Below are positions 35,855-43,938 of a stretch of DNA of 64,000 nt, piece by piece (position 1 is the first letter of the stretch; every line of letters begins with the position of its first letter). A program made the position numbers and the translations under genes. Source of the DNA: Guyparkeria halophila. GTDB lineage: Bacteria > Pseudomonadota > Gammaproteobacteria > Halothiobacillales > Halothiobacillaceae. The stretch is taken from NCBI RefSeq assembly GCF_034479635.1, contig NZ_CP140153.1, forward strand, positions 875,501 to 939,500. Reading direction: 5' to 3'. The notes below the pieces were generated by a model that was not told where the DNA came from, made no database searches, and worked only from the letters and a program-made list of their open reading frames with translations.

Positions 35855-36256
35855 TCAGTCGCTGGTTGTCATTAATTGTTGAAGAAACTGGACTCTTGTC
35901 TCGCCCGAGGGGATGGGATAGCTGGCGCTGTCAGAATCGGACCAGCTTATCCGGGCGCCGCTTTGGCTCGTGGCTTTCTCCCCTTGCGCGGTTTTCAGGT
36001 GGGCCAGGATCACCCGCCTTCTTTCTGCCGAGAAGGACTCGATATGGGCTTGCATTTCCTTGCGTTCAGACGTGTTTAGACTCAACTCCGTGGTCTCCAG
36101 CAACTCGGTCAACACCCGATCGGGTGTTGCTTCTGACTGTTGCGTGCTGGCTAGGTGGGCATCCAATACTTCCTCGTATTCGTAGCAGCCAGATAAAAGG
36201 GCCACCAGTAGGGGAAGCAGGAGGAGAGGGCTTTTCTTGGTAACAATGCTTTTCAT
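35855..36256 (-). CDS. Small predicted lipoprotein of unknown function
   Basis: 133 residues from the ATG at 36256 (MKSIVTKKSPLLLLPLL); the frame is open 33 codons further upstream without resembling a signal. A lipobox LLSGC places the acylated Cys at about residue 23. The mature part is polar and helical (TELLETTELSLNTSERKEMQAHIESFSAERRRVILAHL), with no family I recognise. It is the upstream partner of the barrel protein and diverges from a LuxR-type regulator gene. Confidence 0.7.
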   Translation of the reverse strand: MKSIVTKKSPLLLLPLLVALLSGCYEYEEVLDAHLASTQQSEATPDRVLTELLETTELSLNTSERKEMQAHIESFSAERRRVILAHLKTAQGEKATSQSGARISWSDSDSASYPIPSGETRVQFLQQLMTTSD

Positions 36257-36424
36257 CGGATGGCAGGGTCCTGAGCCGTTCATTAACTTGATTTGAAAAA
36301 CTTTTCTGAATCCGCAAGGGGCCTTGCGCGCAACATTGCAGAAACCGGGTTTCAATTGGTTTGGGCCGAATGCGGCTAGTTAGGCGAATGAGAACGTTAC
36401 GTTATCGGAAGGCGGAGGTGGAAT

Positions 36425-36438
36425 CCCCTGATCAGGGG
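36425..36438. promoter_or_regulatory. Perfect 14-bp palindrome near the LuxR-type gene start
   Basis: CCCCTGATCAGGGG lies 70 bp upstream of the regulator ATG, in the divergent region facing the lipoprotein gene. Its two-fold symmetry suits a dimeric LuxR-type regulator, possibly this one. A function is inferred from placement only. Confidence 0.4.
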
Positions 36439-36508
36439 GTGTGGCACCATGGGAGGCCGTGGGGTGGCCAGGTCCACCTCAGTACATTCGGTACTGGAGC
36501 CAATCTGC

Positions 36509-37300
36509 ATGTCTCTCCCCGATAGGGTCACCTCTCGCATACATCAGCTTTGGGATGAATTGGCGGACTTCGATGCTGCGCAGCCTGATTCATCCCTAGA
36601 CCATTTATTAACCGGGCTATGTGAATTAGTTAACGGGCAGAATGCGATTTGGTTTGCCGGAGTGCGGATGCCTCAAGCCGGTCCAAATGATCCATTCAGC
36701 GGTTGGCGGCCCAAGGGCAAGCACGCCCTGCGTGCATTCAAAAACGAGCGTGAGATGGAGCGCTTTGTCGATAAGCGTGTTCGGGAAGGGAAGGTGGACC
36801 TGACCACGATTCGCAATGTGTCGTTTGCGGGGCGGTTGCGCGCCAATCGCCTGGCCGATCTAGTGCCTGATGACTGGTTTCAGGGAGATTTTTATCAACA
36901 GATGTACCGACGCTTCGACCTGGGCGATGCCATTTGGGCGGGGTGTCCGGTCAATGTGGATGCCGAGGTGTATATCGGTGTTTATCGCCACCTTGGCGAG
37001 CCCTGCTTTACTGAGCGGGATCGGGATGCGGTCGAAGCGGCGCTACGTGGATTGAAATGGTTTCATCACCGGCAATTGCTAAACCGCGGCATCATAATCG
37101 CCGATGCACCGCTGACGCGCACGGAAAGACGCGTGCTGACCGAATTGTTAACAGGCGGGTCAGAGAAGGAGGTGGCCGACCAATTGGGCCACAGCCCCCA
37201 CACCACCCACGATTACGTCAAGTCAATCTATCGCAAGTTCGGCGTATCGAATCGAGCGGCACTGATGGGGCTGTGGTTAGGCGCCTCTGGGGGAGGCTGA
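36509..37300 (+). CDS. LuxR-type helix-turn-helix transcriptional regulator
   Basis: 263 residues from the ATG at 36509 (GGAG 9 nt upstream). The last about 65 residues are a GerE/LuxR DNA-binding domain: LTRTERRVLTELLTGGSEKEVADQLGHSPHTTHDYVKSIYRKFGVSNRAALM. The first about 190 residues look like a GAF-type sensor and do not show the typical acyl-homoserine-lactone binding pattern. No receiver domain is present. It diverges from the lipoprotein/barrel pair, its most likely target. Its signal is unknown. Base composition around it seems lower in GC than in the neighbours. Confidence 0.82.
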   Translation: MSLPDRVTSRIHQLWDELADFDAAQPDSSLDHLLTGLCELVNGQNAIWFAGVRMPQAGPNDPFSGWRPKGKHALRAFKNEREMERFVDKRVREGKVDLTTIRNVSFAGRLRANRLADLVPDDWFQGDFYQQMYRRFDLGDAIWAGCPVNVDAEVYIGVYRHLGEPCFTERDRDAVEAALRGLKWFHHRQLLNRGIIIADAPLTRTERRVLTELLTGGSEKEVADQLGHSPHTTHDYVKSIYRKFGVSNRAALMGLWLGASGGG

Positions 37301-37451
37301 GCTGTTGCCGTTTCCACCAAAAGAAAAGTTCTTGGGGTATCAAGATTCGGTATCGAGCGCCACCGTTTGTTGCTGATGACCCGCGAGCGTGAGGATGTGT
37401 GTTGGCGGAAGGTTGAGAGACTGGGTTTGGAGGCGGCGCTTGTGGGGATGG

Positions 37452-37811
37452 TCAGCCTTGGCTCAGGCACTTTTTGATGAAATCAGCCAGCACAATCGCA
37501 TGATTGTGCTCCCGGTCCTTGGCGGCATAGAGGAGGGTGAGTGGTCGTTCGGCGGCAATCTCGGCCAGGTGCTCGACTTCCTCGTTGCCTTCCAGCTCAT
37601 TCCGATAGCGTTCGGTGAACGCGGCAAACCGGTCCGGGTCATGCCCGAACCAGCGGCGCAGCGAGCCTGACGGGGCGACCGTCTTGAGCCACTCGTCGTG
37701 GGCGAGATCCTGTTTTTTTACGCCTCGAGGCCATAGCCGATCGACCAGGACGCGATAGCCATCGTCGCGCTCGGGCGAGTCGTAAACCCGTTTCGTGCAC
37801 AGGTTTGGCAT
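37452..37811 (-). CDS. DUF488 family protein (YeaO-like)
   Basis: 119 residues. The motifs KRVYDSPERDDGYRVLVDRLWPRGVKK, then W-F-G-H-D-P-D-R-F and LTLLYAAKDREHNHAIVLADFI, are typical of the DUF488 family, small soluble proteins without an assigned reaction. It is the last of three closely spaced minus-strand genes (msrA, small membrane protein, DUF488), suggesting a stress-related operon. Confidence 0.85.
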   Translation of the reverse strand: MPNLCTKRVYDSPERDDGYRVLVDRLWPRGVKKQDLAHDEWLKTVAPSGSLRRWFGHDPDRFAAFTERYRNELEGNEEVEHLAEIAAERPLTLLYAAKDREHNHAIVLADFIKKCLSQG

Positions 37812-37829
37812 CGGTTCACCCCCGAAGCG

Positions 37830-38012
37830 TCAGCCCTTTGGGCCGAACAGCCACCAGACGATCAGGCCGAGGATCGGCAGGAACAAAATGATGACGATCC
37901 ACAACGCCTTCATGCCGGCCGAGGCCGAGCTTTGCGCGACCTTGATGATCGCGTAGATATCCAGGAAGAGGATGATCAGGCCAAGCAGGCCACCGTAGGG
38001 AAAATCGAGCAT
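37830..38012 (-). CDS. Small PLDc_N-type two-helix membrane protein
   Basis: 60 residues with two membrane helices: GGLLGLIILFLDIYAIIKVA and ALWIVIILFLPILGLIVWWLFG. The W-I-V-I-I-x-x-P-I-L-G-L-I-x-W pattern and a terminal GPKG match the PLD nuclease N-terminal small membrane family. Such proteins are often found alone and their role is unclear. It sits 18 bp upstream of the DUF488 gene and 20 bp after msrA. Confidence 0.8.
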   Translation of the reverse strand: MLDFPYGGLLGLIILFLDIYAIIKVAQSSASAGMKALWIVIILFLPILGLIVWWLFGPKG

Positions 38013-38032
38013 CGCTGTCTCCTTGCGGGTGT

Positions 38033-38503
38033 TTAGAGTACGCCGGCGCGGCGCTTCTCCAAGTAACGTTGATGGTAGTCCTCGGCGGGCCAGAAGGCCG
38101 AAGCCGGCACAATCTCGGTAACGATCGGTCGATCCAGGGTGGCTTGCTGCTCATCGCGCATCCGTTCGGCTATCTCGTGCTGAGTCTGGCCATGGGTGAA
38201 GATCGCGGAACGATATTGCGTGCCCACGTCGGGCCCCTGGCGATTCGGCGTGGTCGGATCGTGCATGGCGAAGAAGGCCCGCACCAGGTCCTCGAAGCCG
38301 ATGCGGTCCGGGTCGAAACGCACCTCGACGGCCTCGGCATGCCCGGTATCGCCGCTGCAAACCTGACGGTAGTCGGGGTGATCGACATGCCCCCCGGTAT
38401 AGCCCGAGACTACGTCGATCACGCCGGGCATCTGGCGGAAGCGATCCTCCACGCCCCAGAAGCAGCCGGCGGCAAAAGTGGCGACGTCGTTTTCCTGAAT
38501 CAC
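38033..38503 (-). CDS. msrA: Peptide methionine sulfoxide reductase A
   Basis: 156 residues. The catalytic motif GCFWG places the nucleophilic Cys at residue 14. The segments [28 protein letters not shown] and TQYRSAIF, with [14 protein letters not shown] near the end, are conserved. It repairs methionine-S-sulfoxide in oxidised proteins using thioredoxin. First gene of a small minus-strand operon. Confidence 0.95.
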   Translation of the reverse strand: MIQENDVATFAAGCFWGVEDRFRQMPGVIDVVSGYTGGHVDHPDYRQVCSGDTGHAEAVEVRFDPDRIGFEDLVRAFFAMHDPTTPNRQGPDVGTQYRSAIFTHGQTQHEIAERMRDEQQATLDRPIVTEIVPASAFWPAEDYHQRYLEKRRAGVL

Positions 38504-38612
38504 GGTCTGGCCTCCGATTTGATTACCATGCGATGACCATAGCGCATCAGCCGCCCGTTCGAATGCGGCATGCCGACCCTGTCATTCGTACCAATCTGGG
38601 AGCCCGTGTTCC

Positions 38613-39389
38613 GTGAAGACCGTCGACTGCCCGTTGCCCTTCGATTCGCTTGCCGATTGCCTGGAATGGATCGAACCCCGGCTGCTCGATGCCCACCAGC
38701 GCCATCTCGGCGGGGAACAAGTCGAGGCGATGCCATGGTGGCCGGCTGGATACGCCACGGATTCGGAGGATCGCGCCTTCGAGATCGCCGTGGGCGCGGT
38801 CCTCACGCAGAACACCAACTGGCGCAACGTCGAAAAGGCCTTAGCCAACCTGCACGCAGCAAAGGTTCTGACCGCCGCTGACATCCTCGCCCTCGAGGAC
38901 GAGAACCTCGCCGAACTGATCCGCCCGTCGGGCTTCTACCGGATCAAGACCCGCCGTCTGAAAGCCATGACGTGCGCCTGGCACGAGGCCGGTGGCCTAG
39001 CCGCGTTGAAGAACCGCCCGACCGGCGAACTGCGCGACTGGCTGCTTGCCATCCACGGCGTGGGCCACGAGACCGCCGACGACATCCTGCTCTATGCCCT
39101 CGAGCGCCCCGTCTGGGTAATTGACACCTACACTCGCCGACTGTTCCACCGGCTCGGCTTTCCCGAAACCGCGGCGCGCAAATACGACCAGCTGGCCGAC
39201 GACCTGCTCACCCACACTCAAGAGCCCACCGCTACCCGGCTGGCCCGCTGGCACGGCCTGATCGTCGAGCACGCCAAGGCGCATTGTCGAGTTAAACCGG
39301 CCTGTGCTGAGTGCCCATTGCGTGAGCGGTGTCTGCATGGGGTTGGTCGGGAAACGATCGGACGATTGCCCGTGTTGCGACTTGGCTAA
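38613..39389 (+). CDS. Endonuclease III-like HhH-GPD DNA glycosylase, MagIII-like
   Basis: 258 residues from a GTG start. The helix-hairpin-helix reads IHGVGHETADDILLYALERPVWVIDTYTRRL. The general catalytic Asp is D171. The position of the beta-lyase Lys of Nth is Glu153, so a monofunctional glycosylase is expected. The E-T/S-A-D pattern recalls 3-methyladenine glycosylase MagIII. A C-terminal Fe-S motif is present with C225, C231, C234 and C240, one residue shorter in the first gap than in Nth. The substrate is not known from sequence alone. Confidence 0.83.
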   Translation: MKTVDCPLPFDSLADCLEWIEPRLLDAHQRHLGGEQVEAMPWWPAGYATDSEDRAFEIAVGAVLTQNTNWRNVEKALANLHAAKVLTAADILALEDENLAELIRPSGFYRIKTRRLKAMTCAWHEAGGLAALKNRPTGELRDWLLAIHGVGHETADDILLYALERPVWVIDTYTRRLFHRLGFPETAARKYDQLADDLLTHTQEPTATRLARWHGLIVEHAKAHCRVKPACAECPLRERCLHGVGRETIGRLPVLRLG

Positions 39390-39554
39390 GCCGAGTCACC
39401 TTGGTGCCATTGAGGGTGTCACGAGGCTCGTCGCGTTTGGAGTAGCGCGTGACGCGGCCGCGTTCCCACAAAAGCGGCAATCCAGTTAACAAAGCAACCA
39501 CGTTCCCAAGGCCAGTCCGGCTCTAAAAGTCAGACCAAACCAAAACCAGTCTCG

Positions 39555-42110
39555 CTACAACCAAAGCATCCGCCCCAACTCGTAGGGATGCAGCAACGTC
39601 TCATGGGTCGGCACAACTCTCAGTCGATAATCGACTTCCCCCGCCAGATCGGCGGGCAACGCAATCCGATGCCGGCCCCATGCCTGTCCGTCCAGCGACT
39701 CGACCAGCTCGCCTACGACAACCCGCCGAGAGCCCCCCTCACTTAACACTGCCTCACATCGGAGCGAATGGGGAGGCAGTCCCGGGCTGGTGGTTTCGAT
39801 TTCGATGCTCAAGGATTCGCCTTGGTCCATGATCGACTCGGGTGTGCGGAGGACCTTTACGCCGACTCCACCCCAGTGGGTGACAAGATCGCGTTCGAAG
39901 TCGGCACGCTCGCGTGCGGCCCGATAGTCGTCTTGTGCCAGTAAGCGGTGTGCATCGATGGCTCTCCGGTAGTGGTGTTCGGCGTAGTCCCGCACCATGC
40001 GAGAGGCATTGAACCGCGGCAGGATGGTGGCGATGGCATGGCGTTGCCAGGCGATCCAGTCGCTTGGCAGACCCTTGGTATCGCTGCCCCCTGCGGCCTC
40101 GCGGCGATCGAACAACGGAATCACCTCGGTTTCCAGCAAAGTCAGTAGATCATTGGCTTCGCGGTCGTCGCGGTCGGTCGCTTCCGGGGTCGGTGCAATC
40201 GACCAGCCGTTGGCGACGCCCTGCTGGTGATCATGCCCTTCCGCCCACCAGCCATCGGCCACGGAAAGATTGAGCACACCGTTGATGCCCGCCTTCTGCC
40301 CGGAGGTGCCCGAGGCTTCCATGGGGAACTCCGGCGTGTTCAGCCAGACATCGGAGCCGGCTACCAACCGCCTCGCGAGACCCATATCGTATCCCTCGAT
40401 CAATAAAACATGCCCGGCGAAACGTTGCTCGAGGCTCAGTTCGTGGATGGTCTGCAACAGTGCCTGGCCCGGTTCGTCGGCGGGGTGCGCCTTGCCGGCA
40501 AAGACGAACACCACTGGTCGTGGGCTGGTCTCGATCAGACGGGCAAGCCGTTCGCGGTCACGAAAGAGCAGGGTGGCGCGCTTGTAGGTGGCAAAGCGCC
40601 GCGCGAAACCCACCATGAGGAACTCGTCGACCGGCTTGTCCAGCACGCGGCAACGCTGTTTGAGGCGCACGTGGCCCTCGCCGAAACGCTCGGATTGTCG
40701 TTGCAGGCGTGCCTTGAGGTCGCTGACCAGATGCGTTTTGGCAGACAGGTGCATTGACCAGAGACGACCGGCCTCGATTTTTCCGGCCATCTCGCCGATG
40801 GCTGCTTCGTGCAGGTGATCACGCCAATCGCGGCGGGTGGCGTCGAACAGACGGGTCAGATCCCGGTTGAGGAAGGTCTCGACGTGGACGCCATTGGTGA
40901 CGTGGCTGAGCGGATTCTCCTCGGTTGGCACCTCCGGCCAGAAGGCTTGGCTCATCTGTGCGGCAACCTCGCCATGCACACGGGAGACGCCGTTGTGTTG
41001 ACGTGAGCCACGCAGGGCCAGAGCGGTCATGTTGAAATGTTTGCCGTCGTGAGCCGGATCGGCGCCCAGTGCCAGTAGCTCTGGTGCCTCGATCCCCAGC
41101 GCTTCCAGTTGCGACTCAAAGTGTGCCTCTACCAAGCTCGGGGCGAAGGTATCGTGCCCGGCCGGCACTGGCGTGTGGGTGGTGAACAGGGTCGAGGCGG
41201 CCACGGCATTAAGGGCCGGTTCGAACGGCAGTCCGTCTGCGGTGAGTTCTCTCACTCGCTCGAGAATCGAGAAGGCCGCGTGTCCCTCATTGATATGCCA
41301 GGCCGAGGGCGTGATGCCCAATGTCCGCAACGCCCGCACGCCACCCAAGCCCAGCAGCATTTCCTGCTCGAGCCGCCGGCGTCGGTCACCGCCGTAAAGC
41401 CGGCGTGTGATCTCCCGATCCGCCGCCGCGTTGTCGGTCACATCGGTATCCAGCAGATAGACGCGTACCCGTCCAATCCGCGCCTCCCACACTTGCGCCG
41501 TCACGACGCGGCCCGGGTATTCCACCTTCACCTGGGTGGGCGCGCCCTCCCGCATGGCTAGCCGGATCGGCAGGTGGGAGAAGTCCAGGTCCTCAAAGCG
41601 CGGATGCTGGCGCCCCTGCGCATCGATGCACTGCTGGAAGTAGCCCTGCCGGTAAAGCAGCCCCACGCCAACCAGCGGCACGCCCAGGTCCGATGCCGCC
41701 TTGCAGTGATCGCCCGCCAGGATCCCGAGCCCGCCGGAATAGATGGGCAGGGACTCGTGAAATCCGAATTCGGCACAGAAATACGCCACCGTCTCCTGCG
41801 AGTCGAACGCCGGACCGATGGCATCCGCGCGATCATCGGCGCAATGCACCTCGAAATCCCGCCAGGCTGCCGCCAGCTCCGCCAGGAATGCCGAATCGCC
41901 AGCCGCTTCGTCAAGCCGCGCCTGCGGCACTAGCTGCAGAAACCGAATCGGATTGCCCTCCACCTGCGCCCAGGTGTCCGCGTCGATGGCGTCAAACAGA
42001 TCCCGCACCGCCCGCGACCGGCTGTAGTGGAGATTGCCGGCCAGTTCGCTCAAATTCGCGAGTGTGGGAGGCAGGGAAGGACGAACTTCCAGGTGGTGGA
42101 TGGTGGGCAC
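39555..42110 (-). CDS. glgP: Alpha-glucan (glycogen) phosphorylase, GT35 family
   Basis: 851 residues from a GTG start. It is the short bacterial/archaeal type: YFCAEFGFHESLPIYSGGLGILAGDHCKAASDLGVP near residue 110, HINEGHAAF near residue 273, and the PLP site GTSGQKAGINGVLNLSVADGWW with Lys606. It releases glucose-1-phosphate from glycogen or maltodextrins. The N-terminal DUF3417-type region is present. No other glycogen gene is nearby. It diverges from the fliC promoter region. Confidence 0.93.
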   Translation of the reverse strand: MPTIHHLEVRPSLPPTLANLSELAGNLHYSRSRAVRDLFDAIDADTWAQVEGNPIRFLQLVPQARLDEAAGDSAFLAELAAAWRDFEVHCADDRADAIGPAFDSQETVAYFCAEFGFHESLPIYSGGLGILAGDHCKAASDLGVPLVGVGLLYRQGYFQQCIDAQGRQHPRFEDLDFSHLPIRLAMREGAPTQVKVEYPGRVVTAQVWEARIGRVRVYLLDTDVTDNAAADREITRRLYGGDRRRRLEQEMLLGLGGVRALRTLGITPSAWHINEGHAAFSILERVRELTADGLPFEPALNAVAASTLFTTHTPVPAGHDTFAPSLVEAHFESQLEALGIEAPELLALGADPAHDGKHFNMTALALRGSRQHNGVSRVHGEVAAQMSQAFWPEVPTEENPLSHVTNGVHVETFLNRDLTRLFDATRRDWRDHLHEAAIGEMAGKIEAGRLWSMHLSAKTHLVSDLKARLQRQSERFGEGHVRLKQRCRVLDKPVDEFLMVGFARRFATYKRATLLFRDRERLARLIETSPRPVVFVFAGKAHPADEPGQALLQTIHELSLEQRFAGHVLLIEGYDMGLARRLVAGSDVWLNTPEFPMEASGTSGQKAGINGVLNLSVADGWWAEGHDHQQGVANGWSIAPTPEATDRDDREANDLLTLLETEVIPLFDRREAAGGSDTKGLPSDWIAWQRHAIATILPRFNASRMVRDYAEHHYRRAIDAHRLLAQDDYRAARERADFERDLVTHWGGVGVKVLRTPESIMDQGESLSIEIETTSPGLPPHSLRCEAVLSEGGSRRVVVGELVESLDGQAWGRHRIALPADLAGEVDYRLRVVPTHETLLHPYELGRMLWL

Positions 42111-42224
42111 GGCGCTCGCTCTCGTTGAATTGGTTCGAGGAGTGTAGTGCGGCTTTGTGACAGGTCGTTAGTGGTCTTCGACTGGGGCGGCGCGCGGTGG
42201 GGCGAGCGAGACGCATGACGAGAC

Positions 42225-42251
42225 TAAAGTTTCTCCAGATAGCGCCGATAC
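42225..42251 (+). promoter_or_regulatory. Sigma-28 promoter 1 of fliC
   Basis: TAAAGTTT (42225-42232), an 11-nt spacer, then GCCGATAC (42244-42251). Only the last base differs from the FliA consensus. It lies about 208 bp upstream of the fliC ATG, giving a long leader if used. Confidence 0.85.
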
Positions 42252-42348
42252 CCTCTACGGATGCCAGAACCGGGAGTCGTGACCAACCGGCCCGAAGCCC
42301 GAGAAAAGCCGAAAAGGCATCCAGCAAAGATCGGATGAAAATCGAGGC

Positions 42349-42375
42349 TAAAGTTTCTCAGGACTCAGCCGATAA
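42349..42375 (+). promoter_or_regulatory. Sigma-28 promoter 2 of fliC
   Basis: A perfect match to the FliA consensus: TAAAGTTT (42349-42356), 11 nt, GCCGATAA (42368-42375), 83 bp upstream of the fliC ATG. Probably the main flagellin promoter. Confidence 0.93.
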
Positions 42376-42458
42376 GCTCAGCAAGGCGACCTGAAAGGCG
42401 TCTTGTCCAACAAAGGCCAAGGGCCGGAATTTACGCAACGTCGTAAGGGGTTATCATC

Positions 42459-43301
42459 ATGGCAAGTGTCGTAAACACAAACATCTTCTCGCTGCAGGGC
42501 CAGAACGCACTGCGCAACACCAACAACACGCTGCAGACCTCGCTCGAGCGTCTGTCCACTGGCCTGCGTATCAACAGTGCCAAGGACGATGCCGCCGGTC
42601 TCGCGATCGCCAACCGTCTGACCACTCAGATCCGTGGTTCGGAAGTCGCGGCTCGCAACGCGAACGATGGCATTTCCATGGCGCAGACTGCTGAGGGTGC
42701 GCTGGGCTCACTGACCGACACCATGCAGCGCATGCGTGATCTCGCGGTGCAGTCGGCCAACTCCACCAACAGCAAAAGCGATCGCGAAAACCTTCAGGCG
42801 GAGTTCGCGCAGCTGCAGGATGAGCTTGGCCGGATCGTAACGAACACCGAGTTCAACGGCCAGAAAGTGCTTAACGGCGATATCTCCAACGGCGCGACGT
42901 TCCAGGTGGGTGCGAACACGACGTCCGACAACCAGATCGTGTTCAGTCTGGCGAACGTGTCGGCAACCATCGGCGCCGCGTTGTCGGGTGATGCAGCTAT
43001 CGGTTCCGGCGCATCGTTTGGCGATATCATGTCGACCATCAGCGCCCTGGACGCGTCCATCACCGCGGTTGACACCACTCGAGCTCAGCTTGGCTCGATC
43101 CAGAATCGATTTGAAGTAACCATCGACAACCTGAACAACTTCGTTGTCAACGAATCGGCAGCTCGTTCGCGGATTCAGGATGCGGATTTCGCCAAGGAGA
43201 CGGCTCAGTTGTCCAAGGCGCAGATCCTGCAGCAGGCCGGCACTTCCGTGCTGACCCAGGCCAACCAGGCGCCGCAGTCAGTACTGGGCCTCCTGGGCTA
43301 A
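42459..43301 (+). CDS. fliC: Flagellin (short type)
   Basis: 280 residues. The N-terminal D0/D1 is conserved ([50 protein letters not shown]) and so is the C-terminal end ([36 protein letters not shown]). The surface domain between them is minimal, about 90 residues rich in Ser, Thr, Ala and Gly. These Ser/Thr residues are plausible glycosylation sites for the Maf and pseudaminic-acid-like pathway encoded downstream. It is driven by two sigma-28 promoters. Confidence 0.97.
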   Translation: MASVVNTNIFSLQGQNALRNTNNTLQTSLERLSTGLRINSAKDDAAGLAIANRLTTQIRGSEVAARNANDGISMAQTAEGALGSLTDTMQRMRDLAVQSANSTNSKSDRENLQAEFAQLQDELGRIVTNTEFNGQKVLNGDISNGATFQVGANTTSDNQIVFSLANVSATIGAALSGDAAIGSGASFGDIMSTISALDASITAVDTTRAQLGSIQNRFEVTIDNLNNFVVNESAARSRIQDADFAKETAQLSKAQILQQAGTSVLTQANQAPQSVLGLLG

Positions 43302-43321
43302 TAGCCGAGACGGAAATGGAT

Positions 43322-43348
43322 GGGCCGGCGACCTTAGGGTCCCGGCTC
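43322..43348 (+). terminator. Hairpin after fliC
   Basis: Stem GGGCCGG with a bulged C and GACC (43322-43333) pairs with GGTC and CCGGCTC (43338-43348) around a TTAG loop, 20 bp after the fliC stop. No T run follows directly, so it may be a weak terminator or an mRNA-stabilising structure. Confidence 0.5.
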
Positions 43349-43453
43349 GTCAATTGGAGCGGTGGGGTTTTCCCCAAACAGTCACATCGGAACCCAAGTC
43401 GGAAAATTTGAGTTTGTGTATGCTGTAACCGCTTGATGCTTGAGGACGAACCC

Positions 43454-43924
43454 ATGAGTTCGATCAACCAGATTTCCATTACGGGCATCCCGTCCGCTTT
43501 GAGCGGACCGGATGCCTTTTTGTCTTCGGAACGGGGAAAAAGCCCGATGGCCCAGATGGCACCGAAGGCTCCGACGGCCGCTCCGGAAGGGCAGCCGCCG
43601 AAGCCTTCGGTCGAGTCAGGCTCACTCAAGGCATCTCGCGCCGAATTCACCGAGTACCAGACGCCTGATGGCCGAGACAAGCTGAGGGAAGCCATCGAGG
43701 CCATTCAGGAGAAATTGAAGCCCGGTCCCTGGGCCTTGGATTTTTCCGTTAACGACAAGCTGGGGGACGTTGTGGTCAAGGTGGTCGACCCATCCAGCAA
43801 ACAGGTGATCCGCGAGATTCCGCCCGAAGAGATCATCGCAATGCGTGAACGGCTCCGCGAGTTCAACGAGCTTAAGCTTTCGGACGTGCTGCCCTCGGGC
43901 AGTTTGCTGTCTGACATTTCCTGA
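43454..43924 (+). CDS. flaG: FlaG family flagellar protein
   Basis: 156 residues from the ATG at 43454, with GAGG 8 nt upstream. The N-terminal half is disordered and Pro/Ser/Lys-rich. The C-terminal half is the FlaG domain: LDFSVNDKLGDVVVKVVDPSSKQVIREIPPEEIIAMRERLREF. FlaG proteins influence filament length in several bacteria. It lies between fliC and fliD as in Vibrio and Pseudomonas. Confidence 0.88.
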   Translation: MSSINQISITGIPSALSGPDAFLSSERGKSPMAQMAPKAPTAAPEGQPPKPSVESGSLKASRAEFTEYQTPDGRDKLREAIEAIQEKLKPGPWALDFSVNDKLGDVVVKVVDPSSKQVIREIPPEEIIAMRERLREFNELKLSDVLPSGSLLSDIS

Positions 43925-43938
43925 TTTGAGGCACGATC

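Larger units (their letters stand above)
42111..42458. other. Intergenic region between glgP and fliC (348 bp)
   Basis: It holds two sigma-28 promoters 124 bp apart and the fliC ribosome site (AAGGGG at 42444-42449). No gene or strong hairpin was found. The two promoter copies give the region an apparent direct repeat (CTAAAGTTTCTC). Confidence 0.8.

Noticed and set aside
42220-42376. A direct repeat upstream of fliC that might suggest a CRISPR or iteron array
   Set aside because: The two copies are fully explained as sigma-28 promoters with conserved -35 and -10 parts and unrelated spacers.
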